From contig JABTTZ010000004.1 in NCBI GenBank assembly GCA_015075625.1, positions 248,001-312,000 on the forward strand: DNA of 64,000 bases. The letters are read 5' to 3'. Under the pieces are notes generated by a model. That model was not told the origin of the DNA. It saw only the letters and a list, made by a program, of their open reading frames with translations, and searched no databases. Made by a program: the position numbers and the translations under genes. Positions within the stretch are counted from its first letter, which is position 1. Every line of letters starts with the position of its first letter. Below, in pieces: positions 1 through 8,509 of the stretch. The stretch is from Anaerolineales bacterium (GTDB lineage Bacteria > Chloroflexota > Anaerolineae > Aggregatilineales > UBA2796).

Positions 1-1193
1 TGATAATCAACGGGATCGATGAAGGCGAAGCGCGTTTTCTCAGCAACCTCCCCCACCGTGATCAACTCCTCTTTGACCGCCCCCAAAAGGCGATCCACCC
101 AGCCCGAATCGTCCAAGCGCGGCGCGTCGGGGTATGCCACCTTCAGGTAAGGGAGCGCCCCCGCTGCCAGTTCAGCGGGGGGAAGGCGGCGAAGGTGCTG
201 CTGGTTAAACCAATCCAAACGATCCACATCAAAGACGGCGGGGCTTAGGCTAAGGCGATCCAAGCTGAACGCCGCGCTGAGTTCGGCGGGGGTGAATAGT
301 TCTTCCGTCGTGCCGGGATTCCAGCCCAAAAAGGCGAGGAAGTTCATCACCGCAGCGGGCATATAGCCCTTTTCGCGCAGGGTATCGATGCGCGTCATTT
401 CAACGTACTTCGCGTACTCCTCATCTGCGCCTTGCCCATCATCCCGCTTCTTGATCTTTTTCCCCTGAAAGTCCGTCACAAGGGGGAGGTGAACCCAAAC
501 CGGCGCTTGCCAGCCAAAGGCGGCGTAAATCTGCTGGTGAATGGGCGTTGAGGGCAGCCACTCTTGCCCGCGCAGCACATGGGTAATCGCCATGCGCTGA
601 TCGTCCACGATCACGGCGAGGTGATAGGTGGGAAACTGGTCTGACTTCAGAATAACTGGATCACCGATCAGGGCGTTTTCAAAACGGGTATCGCCCCGCA
701 GGTGATCCCGACAGATGGTGACGCCCTCAGTGGGCATTTTGAAGCGGATTACGCGCCCTTCGCCCGCGCCCAACCCGCGCTCTCGGCAGTGGTTGTCATA
801 TCGGGGGGGCTGACCGCGCTGCTGCTGCATCTTGCGCACGACATCCAGCCGTTCCGGGGTGCAATCGCAGTAATAGGCATGTCCCCGCGCCACCAAATTG
901 CGGGCGGCGTCGCCATAGGCGGGAAGGTTTTCCGATTGAACGTAAGGCACTCCCCGTCCGCCGAGGTCGGGACCCTCGTCCCAGAGCAGACCGAGCCAGC
1001 GCATGGCGTCCATCAATTCAGCCTGTGCGCCCTCCACAAGCCGGGTTTGGTCGGTGTCCTCAATACGGAGGATGAACTGCCCGCCACTGTGCCGTGCCAA
1101 AAGCCAAGCGAACATGGCGGTACGGAGATTGCCGAGGTGGGTTTTTCCCGTTGGGCTAGGGGCGTAACGAGTGCGGGCGGGTGAATCAGTCAT
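1..1193 (-). CDS. gltX: glutamyl-tRNA synthetase (3' end outside window)
   Basis: Charges tRNA-Glu (or tRNA-Glu/Gln) with glutamate in the cytoplasm. Translating leftward from the ATG at 1193 gives 397 in-frame codons with the class I signature SPTGKTHLGN at residues 13-22, the IEDTDQTR segment typical of Glx synthetases, and VLRGQEWLPSTP, which corresponds to the conserved 'RG.E...STP' block. The ORF is open at the window edge, so about 70-100 C-terminal residues (anticodon-binding part) are missing. The second class I signature, normally KLSKR in this family, reads GKKIKKRDDG around residues 244-253, so the usual serine is a lysine. The start lies 4 bp after the stop of the PIN/TRAM gene upstream on the same strand. 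That matches the yacL...gltX neighbourhood known in Bacillus and suggests co-transcription. Confidence 0.93.
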   Translation of the reverse strand, partial: MTDSPARTRYAPSPTGKTHLGNLRTAMFAWLLARHSGGQFILRIEDTDQTRLVEGAQAELMDAMRWLGLLWDEGPDLGGRGVPYVQSENLPAYGDAARNLVARGHAYYCDCTPERLDVVRKMQQQRGQPPRYDNHCRERGLGAGEGRVIRFKMPTEGVTICRDHLRGDTRFENALIGDPVILKSDQFPTYHLAVIVDDQRMAITHVLRGQEWLPSTPIHQQIYAAFGWQAPVWVHLPLVTDFQGKKIKKRDDGQGADEEYAKYVEMTRIDTLREKGYMPAAVMNFLAFLGWNPGTTEELFTPAELSAAFSLDRLSLSPAVFDVDRLDWFNQQHLRRLPPAELAAGALPYLKVAYPDAPRLDDSGWVDRLLGAVKEELITVGEVAEKTRFAFIDPVDY

Positions 1194-1197
1194 AACC

Positions 1198-2283
1198 TTA
1201 CTTTCTCGGATCATCGTCGGGGCGGGCAAAGTACATTTTCCCCGCTGAGGTCTGAATCATGCGTTGAATGATGACATCAATGGTGCGATCAAGGTAACGT
1301 CGCCCCTGATCGACAACGACCATCGTCCCATCATCCAGGTAGCCTACCCCTTGCCCCGGTTCTTTCCCCTCTGAGGCAATTTGGATGGTGATCACTTCGT
1401 TGGGCAGCAGCGAGGCTTTCACGGCGTTGGCAAGGTCGTTCACGTTCAGAACATGGACACCCTGCAATTGAGCGATGCGGTTCAGCGTGTGGTCGGTGGT
1501 CAAAAGGTAGGCGCTCATCTGCTTGGCAAGGGCAATCAGCTTATGATCCACCTCTTTCACGCCTTCCACATCCATTTCCGTGACATAGACCGGGGCGAGG
1601 CTTTCCTTCTTCATCGTCTCAATGATTTCCAAGCCGCGCTTGCCACGTGCGCGGCGCTTGGCGTCGCTTTCATCGGCAATGTGCTGTATCTCGTGAAGGA
1701 CGAACGTCGGGATAATGATTTGCCCGCTCAGGAAACCCGTTTTGCTAATGTCAAGGATGCGCCCATCAATGATGGCGCTGCTGTCCATGAGGATCACGCT
1801 CTCGTTAAAGGTTGGGTCGGCGGGGAACGCTGGATCGCGCACGGGGTAAGGGGAGCGTTCTTCTGCACGGATAATTCCCCGCGCTAGGGCGAACAACTCA
1901 CGGGCGCGATAGCCAAAGACCGTCACCCCCAAATAGGCGGCGAGGATAGCAACGACGGCGGGCAGCCATTCGCTCCAGGGTTTGGGGAGCAAGCCGAGGG
2001 GGACGGAGAAAAGCGCCGCCACTATCAAGCCAACCACCAACCCAATCAGCGAAGTGACGAGGATTTCGGCAGGCATTTCAAGGACAATGCGCCGTGCCAG
2101 ACGCGCAGGGCGTGTGGTGAGATAAGGTGTCAAAATCAAGCCCGTCAGCGAACCGGTTAAGCCGAAGATGAGCGCATAGGTTTCGACGGACAGCGGAGGA
2201 ATGGCAATGCCCGCACCAATCCGCGCCCCAATTAGGGTGAAGATCAGCATCCCAATAAGACGCAGCCCCAATTCAGAGGTCAT
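1198..2283 (-). CDS. PIN/TRAM-domain integral membrane protein (YacL family)
   Basis: 361 residues. The N-terminal ~125 residues hold about four hydrophobic membrane spans. A PIN nuclease-like domain follows from about residue 163 (VILMDSSAIIDGRILD, with D167 and D173 as likely metal ligands), including LTTDHTLN near 265. A TRAM-like RNA-binding domain follows from about 290 (EGKEPGQGVGYLDDGTMVVV). This order is that of the YacL family; the physiological role and substrate are not firmly established. The start ATG at 2283 gives MTSELG; the 257-bp gap to tmk is divergent and should hold promoters for both. It sits immediately upstream of gltX, as in Firmicutes, which supports the family call. 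Confidence 0.88.
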   Translation of the reverse strand: MTSELGLRLIGMLIFTLIGARIGAGIAIPPLSVETYALIFGLTGSLTGLILTPYLTTRPARLARRIVLEMPAEILVTSLIGLVVGLIVAALFSVPLGLLPKPWSEWLPAVVAILAAYLGVTVFGYRARELFALARGIIRAEERSPYPVRDPAFPADPTFNESVILMDSSAIIDGRILDISKTGFLSGQIIIPTFVLHEIQHIADESDAKRRARGKRGLEIIETMKKESLAPVYVTEMDVEGVKEVDHKLIALAKQMSAYLLTTDHTLNRIAQLQGVHVLNVNDLANAVKASLLPNEVITIQIASEGKEPGQGVGYLDDGTMVVVDQGRRYLDRTIDVIIQRMIQTSAGKMYFARPDDDPRK

Positions 2284-2540
2284 GATTCTGTGTCCGTAAT
2301 GTCATGTGGATATATCCTGATGGCGGTCAGCCCTTCAGGGGGAAAGATGTGCAGTCTCACCGCACCATTGTCGCACGGAGCAAGGCGGGAGTCAACGTGA
2401 AGGGGCGCAAAGGGGAGAATTCTTCACCTTCACTTAAGAGCAGTATCGTCCCCAAAACGCCCTAGCCAAAACGAGGTATGCTCATCACGTTCGGTAAGCG
2501 CGACAACATAACGGTTAAACCCCTATAAGGACATTCGCTT

Positions 2541-3173
2541 GTGTTCATCACCTTTGAAGGACCCGAAGGCGGCGGCAAAACGACACAGATTGCCTACCTT
2601 GCCGATTGGCTGAGGGCAGAAGGATTTCGTGTTCTTCACACCCGCGAACCGGGTGGCACAGACATTGGCAATCAAGTGCGGCGGGTGCTGTTGACGCCCG
2701 GCAACGCGATGAGCGCCGCCTGTGAATTTCTACTCTATTCGGCGTCCCGCGCCCAATTGGTGAACGAAATGATCCGTCCGGCACTGGCAGCAGGGGAGAT
2801 TGTCCTCTGTGATCGCTATGCCGACAGCACGCTTGCCTATCAAGGCTATGGGCGCGGGCTTGATTTGTCTGCGCTGCGGACGATCACCGCCTTTGCGACG
2901 GGCGGTTTGCAGCCCGATCTGACGATCTACCTTGATATTGATCCGGCGGCGGGCTTGGCACGCCGTGCCACCAGCAGCAAGGGCTTGGATCGTCTAGACG
3001 CCGAGTCGCTGGACTTTCACCACCGTGTGCGGGAAGGCTACATGACGCTGATGGCTGAAACACCGGAACGCTGGACGCGCATCGACGCCGATCAGCCGTT
3101 GGCGGGCGTGCAGGGGATGGTGATCCATATCGTGCGGGAGCGCTTGGCGCGGCGCGGCTTGCTCAGGTTGTAA
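2541..3173 (+). CDS. tmk: thymidylate kinase
   Basis: Phosphorylates dTMP to dTDP in pyrimidine nucleotide synthesis. 210 residues, the usual length. P-loop GPEGGGKTTQ at residues 6-15, the DR(Y/H) motif in CDRYADSTLAYQG near residue 90, and an Arg-containing LID (RRATSSKGLDR) near 145. The start is a GTG at 2541 preceded by AAGGA at 2527-2531; it gives MFITFEGPEGG, the canonical Tmk N-terminus, so it is preferred over internal ATGs. It is transcribed divergently from the yacL-gltX pair and stands alone; holA, often next to tmk in other phyla, is 40 kb away here. Confidence 0.96.
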   Translation: MFITFEGPEGGGKTTQIAYLADWLRAEGFRVLHTREPGGTDIGNQVRRVLLTPGNAMSAACEFLLYSASRAQLVNEMIRPALAAGEIVLCDRYADSTLAYQGYGRGLDLSALRTITAFATGGLQPDLTIYLDIDPAAGLARRATSSKGLDRLDAESLDFHHRVREGYMTLMAETPERWTRIDADQPLAGVQGMVIHIVRERLARRGLLRL

Positions 3174-3212
3174 CGTCGCATTGCGCCCGCCGCGAAAAGG
3201 CTTGTTTGGGAA

Positions 3213-3449
3213 CTACGTCAGTAAAGGGGTATGGGCAAAATTGGGTCTACCGAGGGGGCGGTTAAACCAAATGCCGAGGTTGACGGCGGCAACTTTAGTA
3301 GCGATGCGGACATATAGACCGAGATAGGTGTGTGCGTTGACGGATTTGAGACCGAAAACGGTATAAAAAGGGAAGATGTGCTGACCTTCCCTTTCTATGC
3401 CTTGCCTTAGCTGTTCTGCGTAGAACGCCTTTCGTTTATACCGACCCAA
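3213..3449 (-). pseudogene. C-terminal fragment of an IS982-like transposase
   Basis: A 78-codon open stretch whose last ~45 residues (VFGLKSVNAHTYLGLYVRIATKVAAVNLG, split here only for description, then GRPNFAH) look like the C-terminal helix and tail of IS982-type DDE transposases: a 'VF..LK.....HT..GL..RI..K..A.N' pattern ending in a GRP motif. The catalytic core is absent, so this is a dead remnant lying between tmk and fadA, which converge on it. Just left of it, 3192-3210 contains AGGCTTGTTTGGGAAC, similar to AGGCTTGTCCGGGAAC at 14003-14018, possibly a shared element end. Family assignment is from pattern memory and is moderately sure. Confidence 0.6.
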
Positions 3450-3468
3450 TCGTTTTTACTGTTCCGCA

Positions 3469-4656
3469 TCAGTTCAGATTCTCAAATAGTCCTGCCGCGC
3501 CCTGACCGCCACCGATGCACATTGTCACAACGCCATAACGCGCCTTCCGGCGTGCCATCTCATTCATGATCTGGACGGTCAGTTTTGCGCCTGTACAGCC
3601 GAGCGGATGCCCTAGCGCAATTGCCCCACCGTTCACATTTACCTTTTCAGGGTCAAGCTCTAAGGTGCGGATCACGGCAAGGGCTTGGGCGGCGAACGCC
3701 TCGTTCAACTCGAACAGATCGATATCTTGCAAGGCAACCCCTGTCCGTTGGAGCAGTTTCGGCAACGCCTTGATCGGACCCACACCCATTACTTCGGGGC
3801 GGACGCCCGACGCCGCAAAGCCGACAAACCGCGCCAAGGGCTTCAAGCCGAGTTTCGCTGCCATGCTCCCTTCCATGATCAGCAGCGCCGCCGCCCCATC
3901 GCTGAGCGGCGAACTGTTCCCCGCCGTCACCGTCCCACCCTCTTTGAAGACGGGTTTCAGCTTTGCCAGCCCGTCTACCGTCGTCTCACGGCGGAGGTGT
4001 TCATCAGTGTCGAAGGTGATCGTCGTTTTCTCTGGCTTACCATTGGCGCTCATTGTCACCTCATCAAAGGTGATTGGGGTGATTTCCCCCTTGAATTTGC
4101 CCGAATCATAGGCAGCGGCTGCCTTTTTGTGGCTCTGGTAGGCAAATTCATCCTGATCGGCGCGGTTGACATTCCATTCCGCCGCCACACGCTCTGCTGT
4201 CAGCCCCATACCCATGTAGGATTCGGGCATCGTCTCAACCATCGTCGGGTTCGGGCTGATGCGAAAGCCTGTCATGGGGACAAGGCTCATCGTCTCTGCC
4301 CCACCGGCAATGATTACATCGGCGCCGCCAGCGATGATCCGTTCGGCAGCGGTGGCAATCGTCTGCAAGCCGCTGGCGCAAAAACGATTCACCGTTTGGG
4401 CGGGAATATCCACCGGCAAGCCCGCCAGCAGCCCAATGATCCGCGCCATATTCAGCCCTTGCGAGCCTTCCGGCATGGCGCAGCCAATGATAATGTCATC
4501 AATCAGCGCCGGGTCAAGTTTCCCTTCGACATGCCTCAACACATCTTGGATCACAGCCGCTGCCATGTCATCCGAGCGGAGGTTTTGGGTCGTCCCTTTT
4601 TTTGCTTTGCCAACGGCGGTACGCGCCCCGGCAACGATCACAGCGTCACGAGTCAT
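3469..4656 (-). CDS. fadA: acetyl-CoA acyltransferase (thiolase)
   Basis: Cleaves 3-ketoacyl-CoA with CoA in the last step of beta-oxidation. 395 residues, typical of thiolase II. The acyl-accepting cysteine is C93 in NRFCASGLQT; H350 lies in GHPLGCTGAKL and C380 in CIGGGQG, giving the complete Cys-His-Cys catalytic set. The gene begins 14 bp after the end of the fadN-type gene on the same strand, so both are co-transcribed. This is the fadN-fadA order of Bacillus; the third member of that operon, an acyl-CoA dehydrogenase, is not present in the window. Confidence 0.95.
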   Translation of the reverse strand: MTRDAVIVAGARTAVGKAKKGTTQNLRSDDMAAAVIQDVLRHVEGKLDPALIDDIIIGCAMPEGSQGLNMARIIGLLAGLPVDIPAQTVNRFCASGLQTIATAAERIIAGGADVIIAGGAETMSLVPMTGFRISPNPTMVETMPESYMGMGLTAERVAAEWNVNRADQDEFAYQSHKKAAAAYDSGKFKGEITPITFDEVTMSANGKPEKTTITFDTDEHLRRETTVDGLAKLKPVFKEGGTVTAGNSSPLSDGAAALLIMEGSMAAKLGLKPLARFVGFAASGVRPEVMGVGPIKALPKLLQRTGVALQDIDLFELNEAFAAQALAVIRTLELDPEKVNVNGGAIALGHPLGCTGAKLTVQIMNEMARRKARYGVVTMCIGGGQGAAGLFENLN

Positions 4657-4670
4657 AACCTGGTTGCTCC

Positions 4671-7070
4671 TTAATTCCGCAGTGGCTTGTTCGTTTGCAA
4701 CATGTGTTGGATGCGCTCAATTGTCTTTGGCTCGCCCATCAGACTCATGAACACTTCGCGCTCCAGATCGAGGAAGTACTGTTCATCGACCCATGTCGGG
4801 GCGGTGAGATCACCACCACAGAGGGCATAGGCAAGTTTTCCGGCGATCTTCGCATCGTGGGCGCTGGCGTAACCTGCCTCCCGTAGGGAGTAAACGCCTA
4901 ATTGGAGCGCCGCCTTTGCATCGCGTCCGGCGGCGTAAAGTTTAGCGCGGGCGGGCGGGGCGTAGCCAGAAGCAACCATCTGCAACACGGTCTTTTTTGC
5001 CTCGGCAATCTGGTGATCCTTGTTCATCACGATGCGATCCGATGCACTAAGGAACCCCATAGCACGGGCATCCATGGCGCTGGTGCTGATTTTGGCAAGG
5101 GCAATCGTCTCAAACGCCTTTTGGAGCGGGGGAATGGGATCGGCATTGGGGATGCTCATAGCGGGGGTAATCACCCGGCGCACCATCTCTTTTGTGCCAC
5201 CCCATGCCGGAATCACGCCAACACCGAACTCCACCAAGCCGATGTACAACTCAGCATGGGCGACAATGCGCGAACCGTGCATGGTCGATTCGCACCCCCC
5301 ACCAACGGCAATGTTAAACGGCGCGGTGACAATCGGTTTCGGGGAGTAACGCATCTTCATGAAGGTGTCTTGTCCGGCGGTGAGCATCTGCTCAACCTGA
5401 TCCCACTGCCCGCCCATGGCGCCCATCATGAGGACAAAGAGATTCGCCCCGGCGGAGAAATAATCACCCTGATTGCCAACGACCATCCCCTCAAAATCGC
5501 GTTCGAGGCGGTCATAGGCAACGTGGAACATGCGGAAAATATCTTCATCAAGGGCGTTCGCTTTGGTATGGTATTCCAACAGCAGCACCCCATCCCCAAG
5601 ATCGTGGAGGCTTGCCCCACTGTTGCGCTCAATCTCTTTGCCGTTCGCCCGCAGCGACGGAATACTGATCGCCTTGGGGTCGCCCGTCACACGGGTATAG
5701 CCTTTCCTTTGTGGGTTATACATGCCGACCACCGTCCCATCGGCGGCACGCTGATAGAACGTATCGCACCCCCCCGCCAACATGCCGATCACCCATTCGG
5801 CTACCTTGTAGCCATCGGTAGCCATGCGGTTGACCGTCTCGCGCACGCCGAGGGCATCCCAAATCTCGAAGGGTCCCATCTCATGGGCAAAGCCCCATTT
5901 GTTGGCATTGTCGATGCTCAGAATATCATCAGCGATCTCACCGATCATTTGAGAGGCATAGCTGAGGTAAAAGGCATGGATGTGCCAAAGGTATTGGGCG
6001 GCGCGATCTGTCTCGCCAAGCAGTGCCTTCAGCCGTGCGCCGGTATCTTCAATCTTGCGGTGCTTGCCAACGCTTTCAAACTTTGCCTTCAGCGGCGAAA
6101 CATACTCAAGGCTTTTCAAGTCTAGCGCCCAAAATTCCTTCTCGCCGGATGCGCCAGTGACCTTTTTATAGAAGCCCTGCCCGGTTTTATCGCCGAGGAA
6201 ATTGTTCTTGAGCAAGAACTGCGTCGCCCCCTCAATGATTGGGTCTTTCAAGACCTCTCGATAGGGGTCGGTGGGGATCGCCGGATAGAGGTTTGTTGCC
6301 ACATGCGCCAGAACATCCACCCCCACCACATCGGCAAGGCGAAACGTCCCCGTCTTGGGACGCCCGATGAGCGGTCCGGTTAGGCTGTCGATCTCCTCAA
6401 CGGTATAGGCGTTTTGGGCGGCGTAGTTCATGCCAAACCCGCCCGCAATGCTGATGAAGCGGTTGGCGATGAAGTTCGGCGTGTCTTTGCAGATGACGAC
6501 CCCTTTACCTAACACCGCTTCGGCAAAGTGGGTCATAAAAGTGACGAGGGCGGGGTCTGTGTCTGTGCCGGGGATGAGTTCCAAAAGTTTGAGATGGCGA
6601 GGGGGATTGAAAAAGTGCGTCCCCAAAAAGTGCTGCCGAAACGCCGCCCCGTTTGCGCTGCAAATGGCGTTTACGGAAAGCCCTGATGTATTTGTGCTGA
6701 TGATCATCCCCGGACGGTGAATCGCCTCCAAGCGTTTCATGAGGTCTTGCTTCACATCCAGACGCTCTACGATCACTTCAACAATCCAATCGCAATCGCG
6801 CAGCCGTTCGAGGTCATCCTCGGTGTTGCCAATGGTCAGAAGGTTGAGATCATCGTCTTGGAAAATTGCCGGAATACGGCTTGCCTTCAGCTTGGCGAGG
6901 TTGCCAGCGGGAATGGCATTGCGCTTGGTGGGGGAATCACCGGGTTTGGTGTCTTTGGGAGGAATATCGAGCAACACGACGGGGATTCCGACGCCCGCTA
7001 AAAGCGTAGCAATCCCACCGCCCATCGTCCCTGACCCAATGACGCCCGCCTTGCGGATGTGATAGGACAT
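4671..7070 (-). CDS. fadN: 3-hydroxyacyl-CoA dehydrogenase / enoyl-CoA hydratase fusion (FadN type)
   Basis: Catalyses the two middle steps of fatty-acid beta-oxidation. The N-terminus has the NAD-binding GSGTMGGGIATLLAGVG motif, then the 3-hydroxyacyl-CoA dehydrogenase core (STNTSGLSVN, GTHFFNPP, KDTPNFIANR) and the C-terminal HCDH repeats to about residue 440. A crotonase domain fills about residues 480-700 (NQGDYFSAGANL, GGGCEST). This dehydrogenase-first order is that of B. subtilis FadN, not of E. coli FadB. The ATG at 7070 has AAGGAG 10 nt upstream; a TTG three codons earlier would leave almost no spacing. About 799 residues, close to FadN. Promoter and candidate operator lie directly upstream. 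Confidence 0.93.
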   Translation of the reverse strand: MSYHIRKAGVIGSGTMGGGIATLLAGVGIPVVLLDIPPKDTKPGDSPTKRNAIPAGNLAKLKASRIPAIFQDDDLNLLTIGNTEDDLERLRDCDWIVEVIVERLDVKQDLMKRLEAIHRPGMIISTNTSGLSVNAICSANGAAFRQHFLGTHFFNPPRHLKLLELIPGTDTDPALVTFMTHFAEAVLGKGVVICKDTPNFIANRFISIAGGFGMNYAAQNAYTVEEIDSLTGPLIGRPKTGTFRLADVVGVDVLAHVATNLYPAIPTDPYREVLKDPIIEGATQFLLKNNFLGDKTGQGFYKKVTGASGEKEFWALDLKSLEYVSPLKAKFESVGKHRKIEDTGARLKALLGETDRAAQYLWHIHAFYLSYASQMIGEIADDILSIDNANKWGFAHEMGPFEIWDALGVRETVNRMATDGYKVAEWVIGMLAGGCDTFYQRAADGTVVGMYNPQRKGYTRVTGDPKAISIPSLRANGKEIERNSGASLHDLGDGVLLLEYHTKANALDEDIFRMFHVAYDRLERDFEGMVVGNQGDYFSAGANLFVLMMGAMGGQWDQVEQMLTAGQDTFMKMRYSPKPIVTAPFNIAVGGGCESTMHGSRIVAHAELYIGLVEFGVGVIPAWGGTKEMVRRVITPAMSIPNADPIPPLQKAFETIALAKISTSAMDARAMGFLSASDRIVMNKDHQIAEAKKTVLQMVASGYAPPARAKLYAAGRDAKAALQLGVYSLREAGYASAHDAKIAGKLAYALCGGDLTAPTWVDEQYFLDLEREVFMSLMGEPKTIERIQHMLQTNKPLRN

Positions 7071-7110
7071 GCGGCGCAATCTCCTTTTTCAGAAAAAGTC
7101 TAATATAATT

Positions 7111-7152
7111 GAACGTTCGTTTGATTATACTATGGGGTGAGGGTAAAAACAA
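7111..7152 (-). promoter_or_regulatory. sigma70-type promoter with palindromic site upstream of fadN
   Basis: Reading leftward, a -35 box TTGTTT (7147-7152) is separated by exactly 17 bp from a consensus -10 box TATAAT (7124-7129). The 8-bp palindrome GAACGTTC (7111-7118) sits just inside the expected transcription start. Placement at the start site is typical of a repressor operator; control of fad genes by TetR- or GntR-type repressors is known in other bacteria. Which regulator binds here is inference. The fadN start codon is about 40 bp further on. Confidence 0.6.
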
Positions 7153-7449
7153 CAAAAATACGTCTGAGGTGGATAGGCGTTATGGGCTTGCCCCATTTCC
7201 CTAACCCCCTCAAGCTGCCCTTAAATTATCCCCCCGTACAATGTCAAGGGGTGGGGTCTATGTGTCGCCTACTCCCAATTCACCCCGCAGACCAAGACCA
7301 ATTCCCCATCGCCCCACATCCATTCGCCGTTTGCTCCATCGGGGCGAAGAGGATTGCCGCCGTCGGGGTGGGAGTCCGCGAAGGGAGTAGCCGTTGAGGT
7401 TTTCGGTGGGCTTGGGATTGCTGTGGCAGCGATATCGCTGATTAATATT
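7140..7449. other. non-coding stretch, nothing recognised
   Basis: Between the fadN promoter and the IS5-like remnant, about 310 bp hold no ORF with a recognisable protein, no tRNA and no clear terminator. Short ORFs exist on both strands but have no family-like pattern. A local inverted sequence near 7370-7400 is too weak to call. Confidence 0.4.
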
Positions 7450-7611
7450 CCTAGAAGTCATTTCAAAATTCGGTCAAGGCATCAAAGAATGACGGCGACG
7501 AGACAAAAGGCGCGGTAGATATGCAGACGACGGTCATAACGCACCGCCAAACGACGCCAGTTATCTATTATCTATCCAACCAAAGTTGGTGTTTTTGAAA
7601 TAGGTTCTAGG
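7450..7611 (-). mobile_element. 162-bp internally deleted IS5-like remnant with inverted ends
   Basis: The ends CCTAGAAGTCATTTCAAAA (7450-7468) and TTTTGAAATAGGTTCTAGG (7593-7611) are imperfect inverted repeats, about 16 of 19 positions paired. On the minus strand the interior reads NWRRLAVRYDRRLHIYRAF then CLVAVIL, a TGA stop, and CLDRILK. This is the C-terminal tail of IS5-family transposases ('W.RLA.RYD' block) with a nonsense codon. Catalytic domains are gone, so it is a non-autonomous or dead fragment. It lies between the fad promoter region and the restriction gene. Confidence 0.72.
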
Positions 7612-7619
7612 GAAAGAGT

Positions 7620-8503
7620 TTACTCGCTGCGGGGTGTTTTGGGGGTGATTTTATCAAGAATAGCATCGGAATTGCCCCAATAGGTTTTAATGAATTCGAA
7701 CATCAATTCCATATCATCCGCCTCAAAATGAAGTAAATTTCCTGTGGTGACTTCCATGGTAAGCGACATACGTTTTGAGTTCACCCTTGTTGGTTGAGCA
7801 AGCAAATCATTGAAAATTTCAAGGATGAGGTCTTTTCCCATGATGGCTCGCCCTTCAACAAGGCGTGGAAAGTAAAGCCATGTGCTAGCAATATCGGCTA
7901 ATTGCCCGCTTTGTTTCAGGATCATTAGCGCACGTTGCATGTCTTCTGATCGTGGTAGCCGTTTACGAATCAACCGTGCATCAAAGACAAATGGCGGGAG
8001 ATTGAGAGTTGCTAAAACTTCGTTGATCGGGTTTTGCAAGGTGCTATAGATTTCTTCATCTGTGGCGACTAATGCGCTATGCACACCGCCTTCAGAGCGG
8101 AACATGACGGCAACACCCTCTGTCCAATAGCCTGCCAAAACTGCCGCTGCTCCGCGCACCGTGGGATATTTCTTGCAATCTCTCGTAATTGCAAGATCCA
8201 TGCGCCTTTATCATTGTGGTGGCGTGCATCTTTTAGCCATTTGCTTTCCACAATCGCAATTGGTTCTTCAAAACCACGTTGTGTGATTACACCATCAATT
8301 TGCCGAACTGTTCCGCCCGCCATCTTTAACCGACTGAGCGCGTCTCCGCTTTCCAGAAGTACGTAATTGGGGTGGCGATCTGCGAGTGCCATTTGAATCG
8401 TTTGAAATACATGGTCAGCAAAAGCATCGCCAATGAGTTGCCCAAATTTACTTGCGGCTCCATGTGATTCAAGGGAGGTTCGTTTTGCTTGACGCTTCCC
8501 CAT
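7620..8503 (-). pseudogene. Type II restriction endonuclease, frameshifted
   Basis: Two overlapping reading frames belong to one nuclease gene. The first (ATG at 8503) carries a PD-(D/E)xK-like site: D70 in RQIDGVI and E86-S-K88 in IVESKWLKD. It drifts into nonsense after LREIAR near 8175. The second frame continues the protein from KYPTVRGAAAVLAGYW to the stop at 7620. Joining the frames at the A-run (TTT on the plus strand, 8169-8171) restores about 290 residues with one inserted base. The gene begins 6 bp after the end of the DNA methyltransferase on the same strand, the classic Type II pairing. Recognition site unknown. The break could be natural inactivation, phase variation or an assembly error. 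Confidence 0.72.
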
Positions 8504-8509
8504 AAAACC

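Noticed and set aside
3685-4674. Long plus-strand reading frame over the thiolase gene
   Set aside because: It is the antisense shadow of fadA. The minus strand carries all thiolase motifs; the plus-strand translation is Arg/His/Pro-rich without any family pattern.
4902-6125. 407-codon plus-strand frame over fadN
   Set aside because: Antisense of the dehydrogenase/hydratase fusion; no domain pattern and high G+C third positions explain the open frame.
7137-7397. Candidate small gene between fadN and the IS5-like remnant
   Set aside because: Weak start, no ribosome site, no recognisable pattern, and it overlaps the fadN promoter.
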